From Rhodococcus zopfii NBRC 100606 = JCM 9919 (GTDB lineage: Bacteria; Actinomycetota; Actinomycetes; Mycobacteriales; Mycobacteriaceae): a stretch of DNA of 64,000 nucleotides. Position 1 is the first letter of the stretch. Each line of letters begins with the position of its first letter. The notes beneath the pieces are model-generated. The model searched no databases. It saw only the letters and a list, made by a program, of their open reading frames with translations, and was not told where the DNA came from. Below are positions 37,339 to 46,380 of the stretch, piece by piece. The stretch lies in the NCBI RefSeq assembly GCF_001895025.1, contig NZ_BCXI01000008.1:62001-126000 (forward strand), read 5' to 3'. The translations under genes were made by a program, and so were the position numbers.

Positions 37339-38880
37339 GTGACCGCGGAATCAGTGAAGCAGCCCGGGTGGCGAGCCACCGACACCGACGGTGAGCCGGC
37401 CGCCCGCGCCGCCGCCTCCCCGTCGATCGAACGTCCGGCGGACGCGCCGCGCCTGGAACCGCGACCGGTGTACCGGCCCGCGGTCGACCCTGCCGCGGCC
37501 CGTGTGTTCGGCCGGCCCTCGGGAACGGCCGGATCGTTCACCGACGCCGCCCGCGCCCGAGCCGCCGAACCCGCCGTCGAGCACGTCGCGCCGACCGACC
37601 CGGTCCTCGCCGAGGCGTTCGGCCGGCCCGAGGACGCCGACGACACTCTGCAGCGACCGCCCACCGGATCGGACACCGACGCCGGGGACGAGGCTCCCGA
37701 ACCCGACCCGTGGCGCGATCCGTCGACGCCGGTACGGCTCGGACCCGCCGCGCAGCAGACCGGCGAGCAGGTGCTGCCGCCCGGCCGGAAGCTGACCCTG
37801 CGGGAAGTGCTGTTCGACCGTCGCATCGAGCCCCGCGCCCTTGCGACCCTCGCCGCGGTCGCGGTCGCGATCGGCATGGTGGGTGGCTTGATCGTCGCGC
37901 TGGTGACGTCCGACAACGGATCGCTCACCAGCCGGGGTGTGGCGCTGTCGCAGATCGCGGGAGACGACGAACTCCCGACCGGGCAGGTCGCGCGGGTCGC
38001 CGACGCGGTGCTCCCGGCGGTCGTGTCGATCCAGGTGACGCTCGGCGACGAGGCCGGCACCGGTTCCGGTGTCGTGATCGACGGCGCCGGCTACATCGTC
38101 ACCAACAACCACGTGGTGTCGATGGCGGCGACAAGTCCCGACGCGAAGATCCAGGTGACGTTCAACGACGGCACCAAGATGCCCGCCTCGATCGTCGGCC
38201 GCGACATCCACACCGACCTCGCGGTGCTGGCAGTCGAGGACGTCGACAACCTGACGGTCGCCGAACTCGGACGGTCCGCCGACGTGCAGGTCGGTGAGGA
38301 TGTCATCGCGGTCGGCTCGCCGCTCGGTCTGAGCAAAACCGTCACGCGCGGCATCGTCAGCGCCCTGCATCGGCCGATGCGTCTGGGTGGGCAGGGCACC
38401 GACACCGACGCCGTGATCGATGCGGTGCAGACCGATGCCTCCATCAACCCCGGTAATTCCGGTGGCCCCCTCGTCGACGCGGACGGTCGCGTCATCGGTA
38501 TCAACTCGGCGATCAAGACCGAGACCGGCGGTTCGGTCGGGCTCGGTTTCGCGATCCCCATCGACACCGTCACGCAGGTTGCGCAGGAACTGATCCGCAA
38601 CGGCGAGATGCGTCATCCGGAGATCGGGGTGAACGCCCGCACGGTCGTCAACGACACCGCCAGCGGAGCAGAGGTCGCGAACGTCCAGGCGGACAGTCCG
38701 GCCCAGCGTGCCGGGATCGTCGAGGGCGATGTGATCGTCAAGGTCGGCGACCGCACCGTGACCAGTGCCGATGAGCTGGTCGTGGCGGTTCACGAGCAGC
38801 GGATCGGGGAACCGGTCACCGTCCAGCTCGTGCGCAGCGGCCGCCTCGTCGACGTGCAGGTGACGCCGGAATCCGATTAG
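37339..38880 (+). CDS. htrA: Membrane-anchored serine protease HtrA
   Basis: 513 residues from GTG 37339. About 165 cytosolic residues, low-complexity and acidic/proline-rich, precede one transmembrane helix (about 167-191). The extracytoplasmic trypsin-like domain has His258 (TNNHVV), Asp293 (IHTDLAVL) and Ser374 (PGNSGGPL). A PDZ domain follows (GVNARTVVNDTASGAEV to the C-terminus). It degrades or refolds misfolded envelope proteins. Linked to SigE-RseA regulation by position, as in M. tuberculosis. Confidence 0.94.
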   Translation: MTAESVKQPGWRATDTDGEPAARAAASPSIERPADAPRLEPRPVYRPAVDPAAARVFGRPSGTAGSFTDAARARAAEPAVEHVAPTDPVLAEAFGRPEDADDTLQRPPTGSDTDAGDEAPEPDPWRDPSTPVRLGPAAQQTGEQVLPPGRKLTLREVLFDRRIEPRALATLAAVAVAIGMVGGLIVALVTSDNGSLTSRGVALSQIAGDDELPTGQVARVADAVLPAVVSIQVTLGDEAGTGSGVVIDGAGYIVTNNHVVSMAATSPDAKIQVTFNDGTKMPASIVGRDIHTDLAVLAVEDVDNLTVAELGRSADVQVGEDVIAVGSPLGLSKTVTRGIVSALHRPMRLGGQGTDTDAVIDAVQTDASINPGNSGGPLVDADGRVIGINSAIKTETGGSVGLGFAIPIDTVTQVAQELIRNGEMRHPEIGVNARTVVNDTASGAEVANVQADSPAQRAGIVEGDVIVKVGDRTVTSADELVVAVHEQRIGEPVTVQLVRSGRLVDVQVTPESD

Positions 38881-38974
38881 CCCGGATGGGAGGGCGATCC
38901 GGATTCGCCATGGACCGACTGTGACCTGCGCACGTCACCGCCCAACCCGGCCGCCGACCACGTAGGCTGGGGCG

Positions 38975-39346
38975 GTGTTCGGCAACATCGGTTGGGGCGA
39001 GTTCATGGTCCTCCTCGTCGCGGCGCTCGTGGTTCTGGGACCCGAGCGTCTGCCCGGCGCGGTCTCGTGGGTGACGAAGTCGCTGCGTCAGGTGCGGGAC
39101 TACGCGTCCGGTGCCCGGCAGCAGCTCAAGGACGAACTCGGACCGGACTTCGAAGACCTGCGCAAGCCACTGTCCGAGCTCAACGAGCTGCGGGGGATGA
39201 CCCCGAAGGCCGTCATCACCAAGCATCTGCTCGACGGCGACGATTCGATCCTCACCGGAAACTTCGACAAGCCGGCACAGAAGCCGCCGGCGTCGAACCC
39301 TCTCGGGGTGGGGGAGCGGCCCCCGATCGACACCGACGCCACCTGA
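38975..39346 (+). CDS. tatB: Twin-arginine translocase subunit TatB
   Basis: 123 residues from GTG 38975. N-terminal hydrophobic helix [24 protein letters not shown] with the family's G-P hinge, then an amphipathic helix ([26 protein letters not shown]) and a Pro-rich tail. TatB and TatC form the receptor for folded twin-arginine precursors. No tatA or tatC lies nearby; in mycolata they are elsewhere. Same location as in M. tuberculosis after htrA. Confidence 0.92.
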   Translation: MFGNIGWGEFMVLLVAALVVLGPERLPGAVSWVTKSLRQVRDYASGARQQLKDELGPDFEDLRKPLSELNELRGMTPKAVITKHLLDGDDSILTGNFDKPAQKPPASNPLGVGERPPIDTDAT

Positions 39347-39378
39347 TCGTCCGATCGCCGACCCGGCAGGGCCGTGCG

Positions 39379-40512
39379 CTAGAGGTGACGGGTCGTGTCG
39401 ATTCCCAGGGACATCCCGGCCAGGCCGCGGCGCCGCACCGCGAGCTTCTCGGCGATCTCGCGCAATGCCGTGCCGGCGGCTGAGTCCGGTGCACTGAGCA
39501 CGATCGGGGTTCCGGCGTCGCCGGCCTCCCGGACCGCCGGATCGAGCGGGATCTGCCCGAGCAGCGGGACCTGGGCGCCGACCGCGCGGGTGAGACGCTC
39601 GGAGACGGCCTGGCCGCCGCCGGAGCCGAACACGTCCATGCGGGTGCCGTCGGGCAGCTCGAGCCACGACATGTTCTCCACGACACCGGCGATGCGCTGA
39701 CGAGTCTGCAGCGCGATCGAGCCGGCCCGCTCGGCTACCTCCGCGGCGGCCTGCTGGGGAGTGGTGACGACGAGGATCTCGGCGCCCGGGATCAACTGGG
39801 CCACGGAGATCGCGACGTCGCCGGTGCCGGGCGGCAGGTCGAGCAGCAGCACGTCCAGATCGCCCCAGAACACGTCGGCTAGGAACTGCTGCAACGCCCG
39901 GTGCAGCATGGGCCCGCGCCACACGACGGGTGTGTTGCCCTGCGTGAACTGGGCGATGGAGATCATCTTCACGTCGTGCGCGATCGGCGGCATGATCATG
40001 CGCTCGACCTGCGTCGGCTTCGCGTCGGTGCCGAGCATGCGCGGGATCGAGTGGCCGTAGATGTCGGCGTCGAGGACACCGACGGACAGGCCGCGCGCGG
40101 CCATCGCGGCGGCGAGGTTGACCGTCACCGACGACTTACCGACACCACCCTTGCCCGACGCCACCGCGTAGACGCGGGTCAGCGATCCGGGCTGGGCGAA
40201 CGGGATGACAGGTTCGCTGGAGTCGCCGCGCAGCGACTTGCGCAGTTCGGTGCGCTGTTCGTCGCTCATCACGTCGAGGGTCACGTCGATTGCGCCGACA
40301 CCGGCGACGTCGGCGACGGCCTTGGTGACGCGTTCGGTGATCTCGGTGCGCAGGGGGCACCCAGCGGTGGTGAGGTAGACGGCGACGGCGACGTTGCCGT
40401 CGGCGTCGATGTCGATGCTCTTGACCATCCCGAGTTCGGTGATGGGTTTGCGGATCTCCGGATCCTGCACTCGCGCGAGTGCGTTGCGGATGTCGGATTC
40501 ACTCACTGCCAT
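39379..40512 (-). CDS. mrp: Mrp/NBP35-family iron-sulfur carrier ATPase
   Basis: 377 residues from ATG 40512; ATG 40521 is nine bases upstream. Residues 1-90 are a MIP18 (DUF59) domain (LARVQDPEIRKPITELGMV, AGCPLRTEI). The P-loop GKGGVGKS is at 120-127, with later DADIYGHSIPRMLG and LPPGTGDVAISVAQ of the deviant-Walker ParA/MinD-type fold. It scaffolds and transfers Fe-S clusters. Highly similar in visible motifs to the M. tuberculosis orthologue, Rv1229c. Confidence 0.94.
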   Translation of the reverse strand: MAVSESDIRNALARVQDPEIRKPITELGMVKSIDIDADGNVAVAVYLTTAGCPLRTEITERVTKAVADVAGVGAIDVTLDVMSDEQRTELRKSLRGDSSEPVIPFAQPGSLTRVYAVASGKGGVGKSSVTVNLAAAMAARGLSVGVLDADIYGHSIPRMLGTDAKPTQVERMIMPPIAHDVKMISIAQFTQGNTPVVWRGPMLHRALQQFLADVFWGDLDVLLLDLPPGTGDVAISVAQLIPGAEILVVTTPQQAAAEVAERAGSIALQTRQRIAGVVENMSWLELPDGTRMDVFGSGGGQAVSERLTRAVGAQVPLLGQIPLDPAVREAGDAGTPIVLSAPDSAAGTALREIAEKLAVRRRGLAGMSLGIDTTRHL

Positions 40513-40537
40513 GGCGCCCATCGTAGGCGGGCGCGGG

Positions 40538-41410
40538 TCAGTGGATGCGCGGCAGGTCCACGGGGCTGGGCTCGATACCGGTCGAATAGGCCGCGGACCA
40601 GGCGAGGACGTTCGCGACGTACGCCATCGAATTGTTGTAACGATGGATGGCTTTGGTGGCCTGTGCGACATTACGCATGTCGAGGCCGCCGTCGCACAGG
40701 TACTTGGCGGTCGTCAGGGTGGAGTCGAACAGATTCTGCGGATCGGCGACGCCGTCGCCGTTGCCGTCCCCCGCGTACTGGTTCCACGTGGTGGGGATGA
40801 ACTGCATCGGACCGACCGCGCGGTCGTAGACGGTGTCGCCGTCGAGGGCGCCGCCGTCGGTGTCACGGATGGTGGCCTGTCCGCGCAGGCTGCCGTCGAG
40901 CGGAAGCCCGATGACGGGCTCGAAGAGGTTGCCGTCGTCGGCGGCGCGGCCGCCGTTGGCGTGGCCGGATTCGACGCGGCCGATGCCGGCGAGCAGCGTC
41001 CAGTACATGCCACAGCCCGGATTCTCGGCGGCGAGAATGCGTTCGGCGTTCTGGTAGGCGGCGAAGTTGACGGCGGGGATCCCGAGCGGCCCTTGCTGCC
41101 GGACGGCGGGGGCGGCCGGTTCGGGCTCGGGCGCGGCCTTCGGGGCGGGGGCGGCGGCCGGTTCCGGCGCGGTCATCAGGTCGGCGACCGGCGCGACGGA
41201 CTGGATTGCCTTGGGGTTCCCGGCGCCGGTGCCTGCGGCGGCTTCGGCGTCGGCAGTCTCGGCGGTCCGATGGATCCCCAGGATGCTCTTCGAGGCCGCA
41301 CCCGCGGTGGTGGCGGCCGCGGCGACCAGGCCGACGGGCACGAGTCCTGTTACGGCGATGACGGAGTTTCGTCGCAGCTTGGACGTCGTAGCTTTGTTGT
41401 GCCGGCCCAC
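40538..41410 (-). CDS. Secreted lytic transglycosylase (SLT_2-like)
   Basis: 290 residues from GTG 41410, chosen for GGGAGG seven bases upstream. A basic N-terminus and a hydrophobic stretch (VIAVTGLVPVGLVAAAATTAGAAS) form a signal peptide, followed by an Ala/Pro-rich linker. The catalytic region has GRVESGH (catalytic Glu), DRAVGPMQFIPTTW and DGVADPQNLFDS, the marks of SLT_2 murein transglycosylases. It cleaves peptidoglycan glycan strands. M. tuberculosis has a related gene, Rv1230c, in this position. Confidence 0.85.
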   Translation of the reverse strand: MGRHNKATTSKLRRNSVIAVTGLVPVGLVAAAATTAGAASKSILGIHRTAETADAEAAAGTGAGNPKAIQSVAPVADLMTAPEPAAAPAPKAAPEPEPAAPAVRQQGPLGIPAVNFAAYQNAERILAAENPGCGMYWTLLAGIGRVESGHANGGRAADDGNLFEPVIGLPLDGSLRGQATIRDTDGGALDGDTVYDRAVGPMQFIPTTWNQYAGDGNGDGVADPQNLFDSTLTTAKYLCDGGLDMRNVAQATKAIHRYNNSMAYVANVLAWSAAYSTGIEPSPVDLPRIH

Positions 41411-41425
41411 TCGATACCTCCCTCG

Positions 41426-41444
41426 GGCATCTCGTCGAGATGCC
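41426..41444 (-). promoter_or_regulatory. Perfect 8-bp inverted repeat in the leader of the transglycosylase gene
   Basis: GGCATCTC (41426-41433) and GAGATGCC (41437-41444) flank GTC. It falls a few bases before the GGGAGG ribosome site of the transglycosylase transcribed leftward. A strong hairpin there could sequester the ribosome site or bind a regulator. A second inverted repeat, GTTATC/GATAAC, lies just upstream (about 41448-41475). Confidence 0.4.
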
Positions 41445-41589
41445 TCCGTTATCTGGCGGACCGACGATAACACGAGCCGAGACGCTTCCGTTATTCAACT
41501 GTGATGTAACGCGCCGCGCGGGGCGCCGCGTTTCCTCCGGGTGACCGGCCTTTTCCGAGGGGATATTGCGAGGGTGTGGAGGCGGCGTT

Positions 41590-42543
41590 CTACTGTCCGC
41601 AGAGGGCCGGGACCAGGCAGGGAATCTCCGGCAGCGCCGGCGGAACGGGACCCGCAGGCACCGGTGTGGACTCGGCGTGAGCAGGCTCGGGGGCCTGTTC
41701 CTCTACGGTGACCGGGTGGGGCGACCCGGGCTCGGGCGCTGCGACGTCCGCGGCGCCGGGAACCGGTCGCGCGGTGGGCGTGGGGACCGGCGGCGGGCTG
41801 ATCACACCCGGCGAGGTCGCCGCGCCCTTCTCGTAGGCGGCCGACCACGCCTCGACGTTCTTCAGGTACTCCGGTCGGGTGTCGAACAGCGCGACGGCCC
41901 GAGTGCGACCGTCAGGTTCCCGCAGGTCGGCTTCGTTTGCGCACATCCAGTGGCCCGCGGCCAAGGACTGGTCGAACACGTTCTGCGGATCGGCGTGTCC
42001 GTCGGCATTGCCGTCCGCCGAATACTGTTCCCACACGGCCGCCGGAAGCTGCAGGGGCCCGAGTTCGCCGTTCGGTGACACCTTCGGGGTGCTCAGTGTG
42101 CCGAGCACGTCGGTCCGCCCTCCGCCCGCGTGCCCGGATTCGAGCCGGCCGACCGCGGCAAGCAGATTCCACTGCAGTCCACATCCGGGGGTGTCGATCT
42201 GCAGCTGCATCTCCGCCGCGCGATACGCGTAGTAGACAAGTTCGGGCACCGCGAGCGGACCCTCGGCCGCGAGGACCGGAGACGGTTCCCCGGGCGGGAC
42301 CGTGACGTCCGGCGGGAACTGTGCCAGCGGGTCGGCCGGGTTGCCCGTCGGCGTGGTCGCCGGGCCACGCGGGACGGCACCCGGTGCAGGGGTGAACGGG
42401 ACGATCCCGACCGATGCGGCCGTCGCGGCCACCGCGTCGCCGGGCGCGGCAGGGGCGGGGCCGGCCGGCGGCGCTGCCGACGCCGCGGCCGCATATCCCG
42501 CTGCGAGAATCACCGGCACCGCGATCAGACCCTGCCACCGCAC
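41590..42543 (-). CDS. Second secreted transglycosylase-like protein
   Basis: 317 residues from GTG 42543, with AAGGGG upstream and a signal peptide VRWQGLIAVPVILAAGYAAAASAA. A proline-rich linker leads to GRLESGHAGGG and GPLQLPAAVWEQY, and then GHADPQNVFDQS, homologous to the preceding gene's SLT_2 domain. After the catalytic part comes a Pro/Ala/Glu-rich tail (about 80 residues) that the other protein lacks; it ends with cysteines in IPCLVPALCGQ. The two are paralogues in tandem. Confidence 0.75.
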   Translation of the reverse strand: MRWQGLIAVPVILAAGYAAAASAAPPAGPAPAAPGDAVAATAASVGIVPFTPAPGAVPRGPATTPTGNPADPLAQFPPDVTVPPGEPSPVLAAEGPLAVPELVYYAYRAAEMQLQIDTPGCGLQWNLLAAVGRLESGHAGGGRTDVLGTLSTPKVSPNGELGPLQLPAAVWEQYSADGNADGHADPQNVFDQSLAAGHWMCANEADLREPDGRTRAVALFDTRPEYLKNVEAWSAAYEKGAATSPGVISPPPVPTPTARPVPGAADVAAPEPGSPHPVTVEEQAPEPAHAESTPVPAGPVPPALPEIPCLVPALCGQ

Positions 42544-42664
42544 ACGACCACCCCTTGCCTTGCCCCGCACACCGTCACGAACAACAGACACATGCCGCCC
42601 ATCCCGGGGCAGGTCTGTGACGGAGATTACAGAACAACCGAGCCGAGCGCCCGCTCGGGTGACG

Positions 42665-43192
42665 TCAGCGTCGTGCGGTGCGGGCCTTGGCCTGGGTCCC
42701 CGCCTTCGCGGACTCGTCCTCCGAGTCGACGAGCAGGGCGCGCAGGTCGTCGAGTTCGCGGCGCAGATAGTCGCGGGTCGCGACCTCACCGACAGCGAGC
42801 CGCAGGGCGGCGAGCTCCCGCGCGAGGAACTCGGTGTCCGCCTTCGTCTGTTCGGCCCGCGCCCGGTCCTCCTCGAGCGAGACCCGGTCGCGGTTCTCCT
42901 GACGGTTCTGTGCGAGGAGGATCAACGGCGCCGCGTACGCAGCCTGGGTCGAGAACGCCAGGTTGAGCAGGATGAACGGATACGGATCCCACTGCAGTTC
43001 GACGGCCACGACGTTCAGGAAGATCCACACCACCACGATGACGGTCTGGATCAGCAGATAACGACCGGTGCCGAGGAACCGGGCGATCGACTCGCTGACC
43101 CGGCCGACGGCCTCGACGTCGAAATTGACCCGGAACCGGGAGGACCGGGGCGTGTCGAGACGCTGGCTGGCCAGAGCGGTGCGGTCACTCAT
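42665..43192 (-). CDS. DUF1003 family membrane protein
   Basis: 175 residues from ATG 43192. Two transmembrane helices (YLLIQTVIVVVWIFLNVVAV and YPFILLNLAFSTQAAYAAPLILLAQ) are framed by the DUF1003 signature: GTGRYLLIQ, WDPYPFILLNLAFS and NRQENRDR. A charged coiled-coil C-terminus follows. Function is unknown. Its start overlaps the end of the MgtE-like gene by 8 bp and it lies next to it as in mycobacteria. Confidence 0.85.
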   Translation of the reverse strand: MSDRTALASQRLDTPRSSRFRVNFDVEAVGRVSESIARFLGTGRYLLIQTVIVVVWIFLNVVAVELQWDPYPFILLNLAFSTQAAYAAPLILLAQNRQENRDRVSLEEDRARAEQTKADTEFLARELAALRLAVGEVATRDYLRRELDDLRALLVDSEDESAKAGTQAKARTARR

Positions 43193-44459
43193 CGTCTGTC
43201 TCCTCTTCACGCCAGTCCTCGGGCAGCAGGTGATCGAGCACGTCGTCGACCGTGACGGCTCCGAGCAGGTGCTGCTCGGCGTCGACCACCGGCCCGCACA
43301 CCAGGTTGTACGTTGCGAAGTATCGGGTGACGGCCGTCAGCGAGTCGTCGGGATCCAGCCGCGGCAGGTCGTTGTCGACGATGCCGCCGACCAGGCTCGC
43401 GGGGGGCTCGCGCAGCAACTGCTGCAGGTGCACGCAGCCCAGGTATCGGCCCGTGGGGGTAGCGGTGGGGGCACGCACCACGAACAGCATCGACGCCAAC
43501 GCCGGCGTCAGATCCGGGTTGCGGGCCCGCGCCAGCGCCTCGGCGACCGTCGTGGCGGGGGTGAGCACCACCGGCTCGGGGGTCATCAGACCGCCGGCGG
43601 TGTCGGGGGAGTGTTCGAGCAGGCGGCGAACCGGCTCCGAATCCTCGGGGTCCATCAACTGCAACAGCGATTCGGCTTCGGTCTCGGGCAGCTCGCCGAG
43701 GAGGTCGGCCGCATCGTCCGGGTCCATCGCCTCGAGCACGTCGGCCGCGCGGTCGACACCGAGACTGGTGAGCAGATCGGTCTGGTCGTCGGCGGGAAGC
43801 TCCTGCACGACGTCGGCGAGGCGTTCGTCGTCGAGCGCGACCGCGACCTCGTTGCGTCTCTTCTCGGGCAGTTCCCGCAACGCCAGCGCGACGTCCGCGG
43901 CGCGCATGTCCTCGAACTGCAGCAGCAGCTGCGAGACGCCCTGCCCCGGCATCGCCAGCGCAGCCGCGGTGAGCCCGGAAATGTGCTGCCACTGCACGAC
44001 GTGGATCGCCGAGCGTCGCGCGAGCCGTCCCCGGTGCTGGCGCACCGCGACCCGTGCCACCAGCCAGTCGCGGGTGCGGGTGAGCTCGATGCCCAGATCG
44101 ACGACGACCGCGTCGACCCCGGCAAGTTCGGGCAGTTCGGGGTCGTCGACCCGGACCTTCGAATCGAGCACCTGGGCCAGGGCGAGGATCTCGGTCGGGC
44201 GCTGATTGAAACGGCGCAGACTGACATTGCCGGTCGTGAGGGTCACCGCGCCCGGCTCGATCGCCGTGACGCGCAGCATCGGCACGAAGATCCGTCTCCG
44301 GGTCGGCAATTCGACGACGAGGCCGATGACCCTCGGCTGCTGGCGACCCATCCTGATGGTGAGCACGACATCGCGGACGCGACCGATCGATTCCCCGTCG
44401 GGTCCGAGTACGACCAGGCCCGCAAGCCTGGCCGCGAATACCTTGCTCACTGCCGCCAA
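43185..44459 (-). CDS. MgtE-N/CBS domain protein without channel (Rv1232c-like)
   Basis: 424 residues from TTG 44459 (GGGAG seven bases upstream) or GTG 44450. A PRC-barrel-like N-terminus (LVVLGPDGESIGRVRDVVL) is followed by an MgtE N-domain: repeated LP/D-rich helices (LPEKRRNEVAVALDDER, LPADDQTDLLTSLG, MDPDDAADLLGELP), then two CBS domains (TPEPVVLTPATTVAEALAR, AVTVDDVLDHLLPEDW). The five-helix magnesium channel of MgtE is absent. It probably senses Mg2+ or nucleotide and regulates a partner, perhaps the adjacent DUF1003 protein. That is inference. Confidence 0.85.
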   Translation of the reverse strand: MAAVSKVFAARLAGLVVLGPDGESIGRVRDVVLTIRMGRQQPRVIGLVVELPTRRRIFVPMLRVTAIEPGAVTLTTGNVSLRRFNQRPTEILALAQVLDSKVRVDDPELPELAGVDAVVVDLGIELTRTRDWLVARVAVRQHRGRLARRSAIHVVQWQHISGLTAAALAMPGQGVSQLLLQFEDMRAADVALALRELPEKRRNEVAVALDDERLADVVQELPADDQTDLLTSLGVDRAADVLEAMDPDDAADLLGELPETEAESLLQLMDPEDSEPVRRLLEHSPDTAGGLMTPEPVVLTPATTVAEALARARNPDLTPALASMLFVVRAPTATPTGRYLGCVHLQQLLREPPASLVGGIVDNDLPRLDPDDSLTAVTRYFATYNLVCGPVVDAEQHLLGAVTVDDVLDHLLPEDWREEETDDE

Positions 44460-44517
44460 GTGATCACTCCCTGCCGAGTCGCGTTCCGGTCGAGCCAAGC
44501 ATAAGAGCGGCTCCGGG

Positions 44518-44533
44518 CGGTGCACGTGCACCG
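44518..44533. promoter_or_regulatory. 16-bp perfect palindrome between divergent genes
   Basis: CGGTGCACGTGCACCG at 44518-44533 is a perfect dyad in the 309-bp gap between the MgtE-like gene and the CitE-like gene. Apart from this I see no feature in 44,460-44,768. It could be an operator for either gene. Confidence 0.45.
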
Positions 44534-44768
44534 TCCGTCGGACTCGCGCGTTTCGGCCCGCCCTCACGAGCCCGCCCCGCACGGCGGCCGTCCTCGGGTT
44601 CGCCGGGATCGATCGACGTATCGGCCGTATCGGCGGCCGTGGAGTAGCCGCGCACCCCGCCCGATCGCGTGCGTGGGCCTCGGCAGCGCTTTGTTACGGT
44701 CGTCACGCACGGTTGCCAGGAGCAATCGCCGCGTCGCCGAATCCGGAACACGGAGGTCCGTCCAGCTC

Positions 44769-45725
44769 ATGTCGCTCTCGTACAAGCCCCGCCGATCCGT
44801 ACTCGCCGTCCCCGGCAGCAGCCGCAAGATGATCGAGAAGGCGAAGGGGCTGCCCGCCGACGAGATCTTCCTGGACCTCGAGGACGCGGTGTCACCGCTG
44901 GCGAAGGAGGGGGCCCGCACGAACATCGTCGAGGCCCTGGCGGAGGACGGCTGGGGCGAGCAACTCAAGGTTGTGCGCGTCAACGACTGGACCACCGACG
45001 CCACCTATCTCGACGTCACGTCCGTCGTCGGCGGCGCAGGCGCCCACCTCGACGCGATCCTGCTCCCCAAGGTGCCCGACGCAAGCCACGTCAAGGCCCT
45101 CGACCTGCTGCTCACGCAGGTCGAGAAGGCGCACGGTCTCGAGGTCGGCCGGATCGGCATCGAACCGCAGATCGAGAACGCCATCGGCCTGACCAACATC
45201 AACGAGATCGCGACCGCCAGCCCGCGTGTGCAGACGCTCGTGTTCGGCCCCGCCGACTTCATGGCGAGCATCAACATGCGCACCCTCGTCGTCGGCGAAC
45301 AGCCCGACGGCTACGACCGCGGCGACGCGTACCACCACATCCTGATGACGATCCTGATGGCCGCGCGCGCCCACGGACTGCAGGCCATCGACGGTCCGTA
45401 CCTGCAGATCCGCGACGTCGACGCGTTCCGCCGGTCGGCGCAGCGCACCGCCGCGCTCGGTTTCGACGGCAAATGGGTGCTGCATCCGAGCCAGATCGAC
45501 GCGGCCAACGAAGTGTTCAGCCCGCGGCAGGACGACTACGACAAGGCCGAGATGATCCTCGACGCCTACGAGTGGCACACCTCCGATGCCGGTGGTGCAC
45601 GGGGTGCGGCGATGCTCGGTGACGAGATGATCGACGAGGCCAGCCGGAAGATGGCGCTGGTGATCTCCGCGAAAGGCCGCGCGGCCGGCATGACGCGCAC
45701 CACCGTGTTCGACCCGCCGCAGTAG
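44769..45725 (+). CDS. HpcH/HpaI aldolase, CitE-like lyase
   Basis: 318 residues from ATG 44769. TIM barrel of the citrate lyase beta-subunit group: RRSVLAVPGSSRKM, DEIFLDLEDAVSP (metal-binding Glu/Asp), RVNDWTT, IEPQIENAIGL and WVLHPSQIDAANEVFSP. The standalone form, with no citD or citF near, fits malyl-CoA/methylmalyl-CoA or citramalyl-CoA lyases of actinobacteria rather than citrate lyase. The exact substrate is not decided by sequence alone. Confidence 0.85.
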   Translation: MSLSYKPRRSVLAVPGSSRKMIEKAKGLPADEIFLDLEDAVSPLAKEGARTNIVEALAEDGWGEQLKVVRVNDWTTDATYLDVTSVVGGAGAHLDAILLPKVPDASHVKALDLLLTQVEKAHGLEVGRIGIEPQIENAIGLTNINEIATASPRVQTLVFGPADFMASINMRTLVVGEQPDGYDRGDAYHHILMTILMAARAHGLQAIDGPYLQIRDVDAFRRSAQRTAALGFDGKWVLHPSQIDAANEVFSPRQDDYDKAEMILDAYEWHTSDAGGARGAAMLGDEMIDEASRKMALVISAKGRAAGMTRTTVFDPPQ

Positions 45726-45751
45726 TTCGGACTCGCCGCAGTAGTCCGAAC
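45725..45751 (+). terminator. Stem-loop downstream of the CitE-like gene
   Basis: GTTCGGAC (45725-45732) pairs with GTCCGAAC (45744-45751) across an 11-base loop, just after the TAG of the lyase. No T-run follows, as is common in actinobacteria. The loop belongs to a short imperfect repeat, GCCGCAGTAG / GCTGCAGTAG, seen three times (45716-45762). Confidence 0.5.
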
Positions 45752-45872
45752 CGCTGCAGTAGCCACACGGGAGTCGTCAACCGGGCAGAATGGACAGGTG
45801 CGCACCGCTCGAGCTGTGCGCTGCCCTGGAAGGCGCGGCGACTCGTCGCGCCGCGAAAAGGAGTTCATGCCC

Positions 45873-46361
45873 ATGACGAACCCTCTCGGACAGCCCGGCC
45901 GGCCCGCCCCGGGCCTGCCGACCCCGCCGAGCGGTTGGCCGGTCGGCTCGTACACGACCTATGCCGAGGCCCAGCGCGCCGTCGACTTCCTGTCCGACGA
46001 GAACTTCTCGGTCCAGGACGTCACGATCGTCGGTGTCGATCTCATGCAGGTCGAGCGCGTCACCGGCCGGTTGACATGGCCGAAGGTGATCGGTGGGGGA
46101 ATCGTGTCGGGTGCCTGGCTCGGTCTGTTCTTCGGCCTGCTGCTGGGAATCTTCTCCACCGATTTCCTCGGCCCGCTGCTCGTGGGTCTGGTCGGCGGCA
46201 TCGTGTTCGGTCTGATCTCGGCGTCGATCCCGTATGCCGCGACGCGCGGCCAGCGGGACTTCTCGTCGACGATGCAGCTGGTCGCGGGCCGCTACGACGT
46301 GCTGTGCGAACCGAAGACCGCCGAACGCGCCCGCGATCTGCTCGCCAAGCTGGCCCTGTAG
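45873..46361 (+). CDS. General stress membrane protein (Rv1234-like)
   Basis: 162 residues from ATG 45873, nine bases after AAAAGGAG; ATG 45867 is an alternative. The sequence SYTTYAEAQRAVDFLSDENFSV, then QDVTIVGVDLMQVERVTGRL and WPKVIGGGIVSGAWLGLFFGLLLGIF, resembles the actinobacterial general stress protein/glycine-zipper family. Two hydrophobic glycine-rich segments follow, then a conserved C-terminal RYDVLCEPKTAERARDLLA. Role unknown; stress-linked. Confidence 0.8.
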   Translation: MTNPLGQPGRPAPGLPTPPSGWPVGSYTTYAEAQRAVDFLSDENFSVQDVTIVGVDLMQVERVTGRLTWPKVIGGGIVSGAWLGLFFGLLLGIFSTDFLGPLLVGLVGGIVFGLISASIPYAATRGQRDFSSTMQLVAGRYDVLCEPKTAERARDLLAKLAL

Positions 46362-46380
46362 CACCGCAGAGGCGGCCACC

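Noticed and set aside
38869-38906. Terminator after htrA
   Set aside because: GAATCCG/CGGATTC and CCGGAT/ATCCGG can pair, but the nested pairing has no T-run and overlaps the stop; too weak to list.
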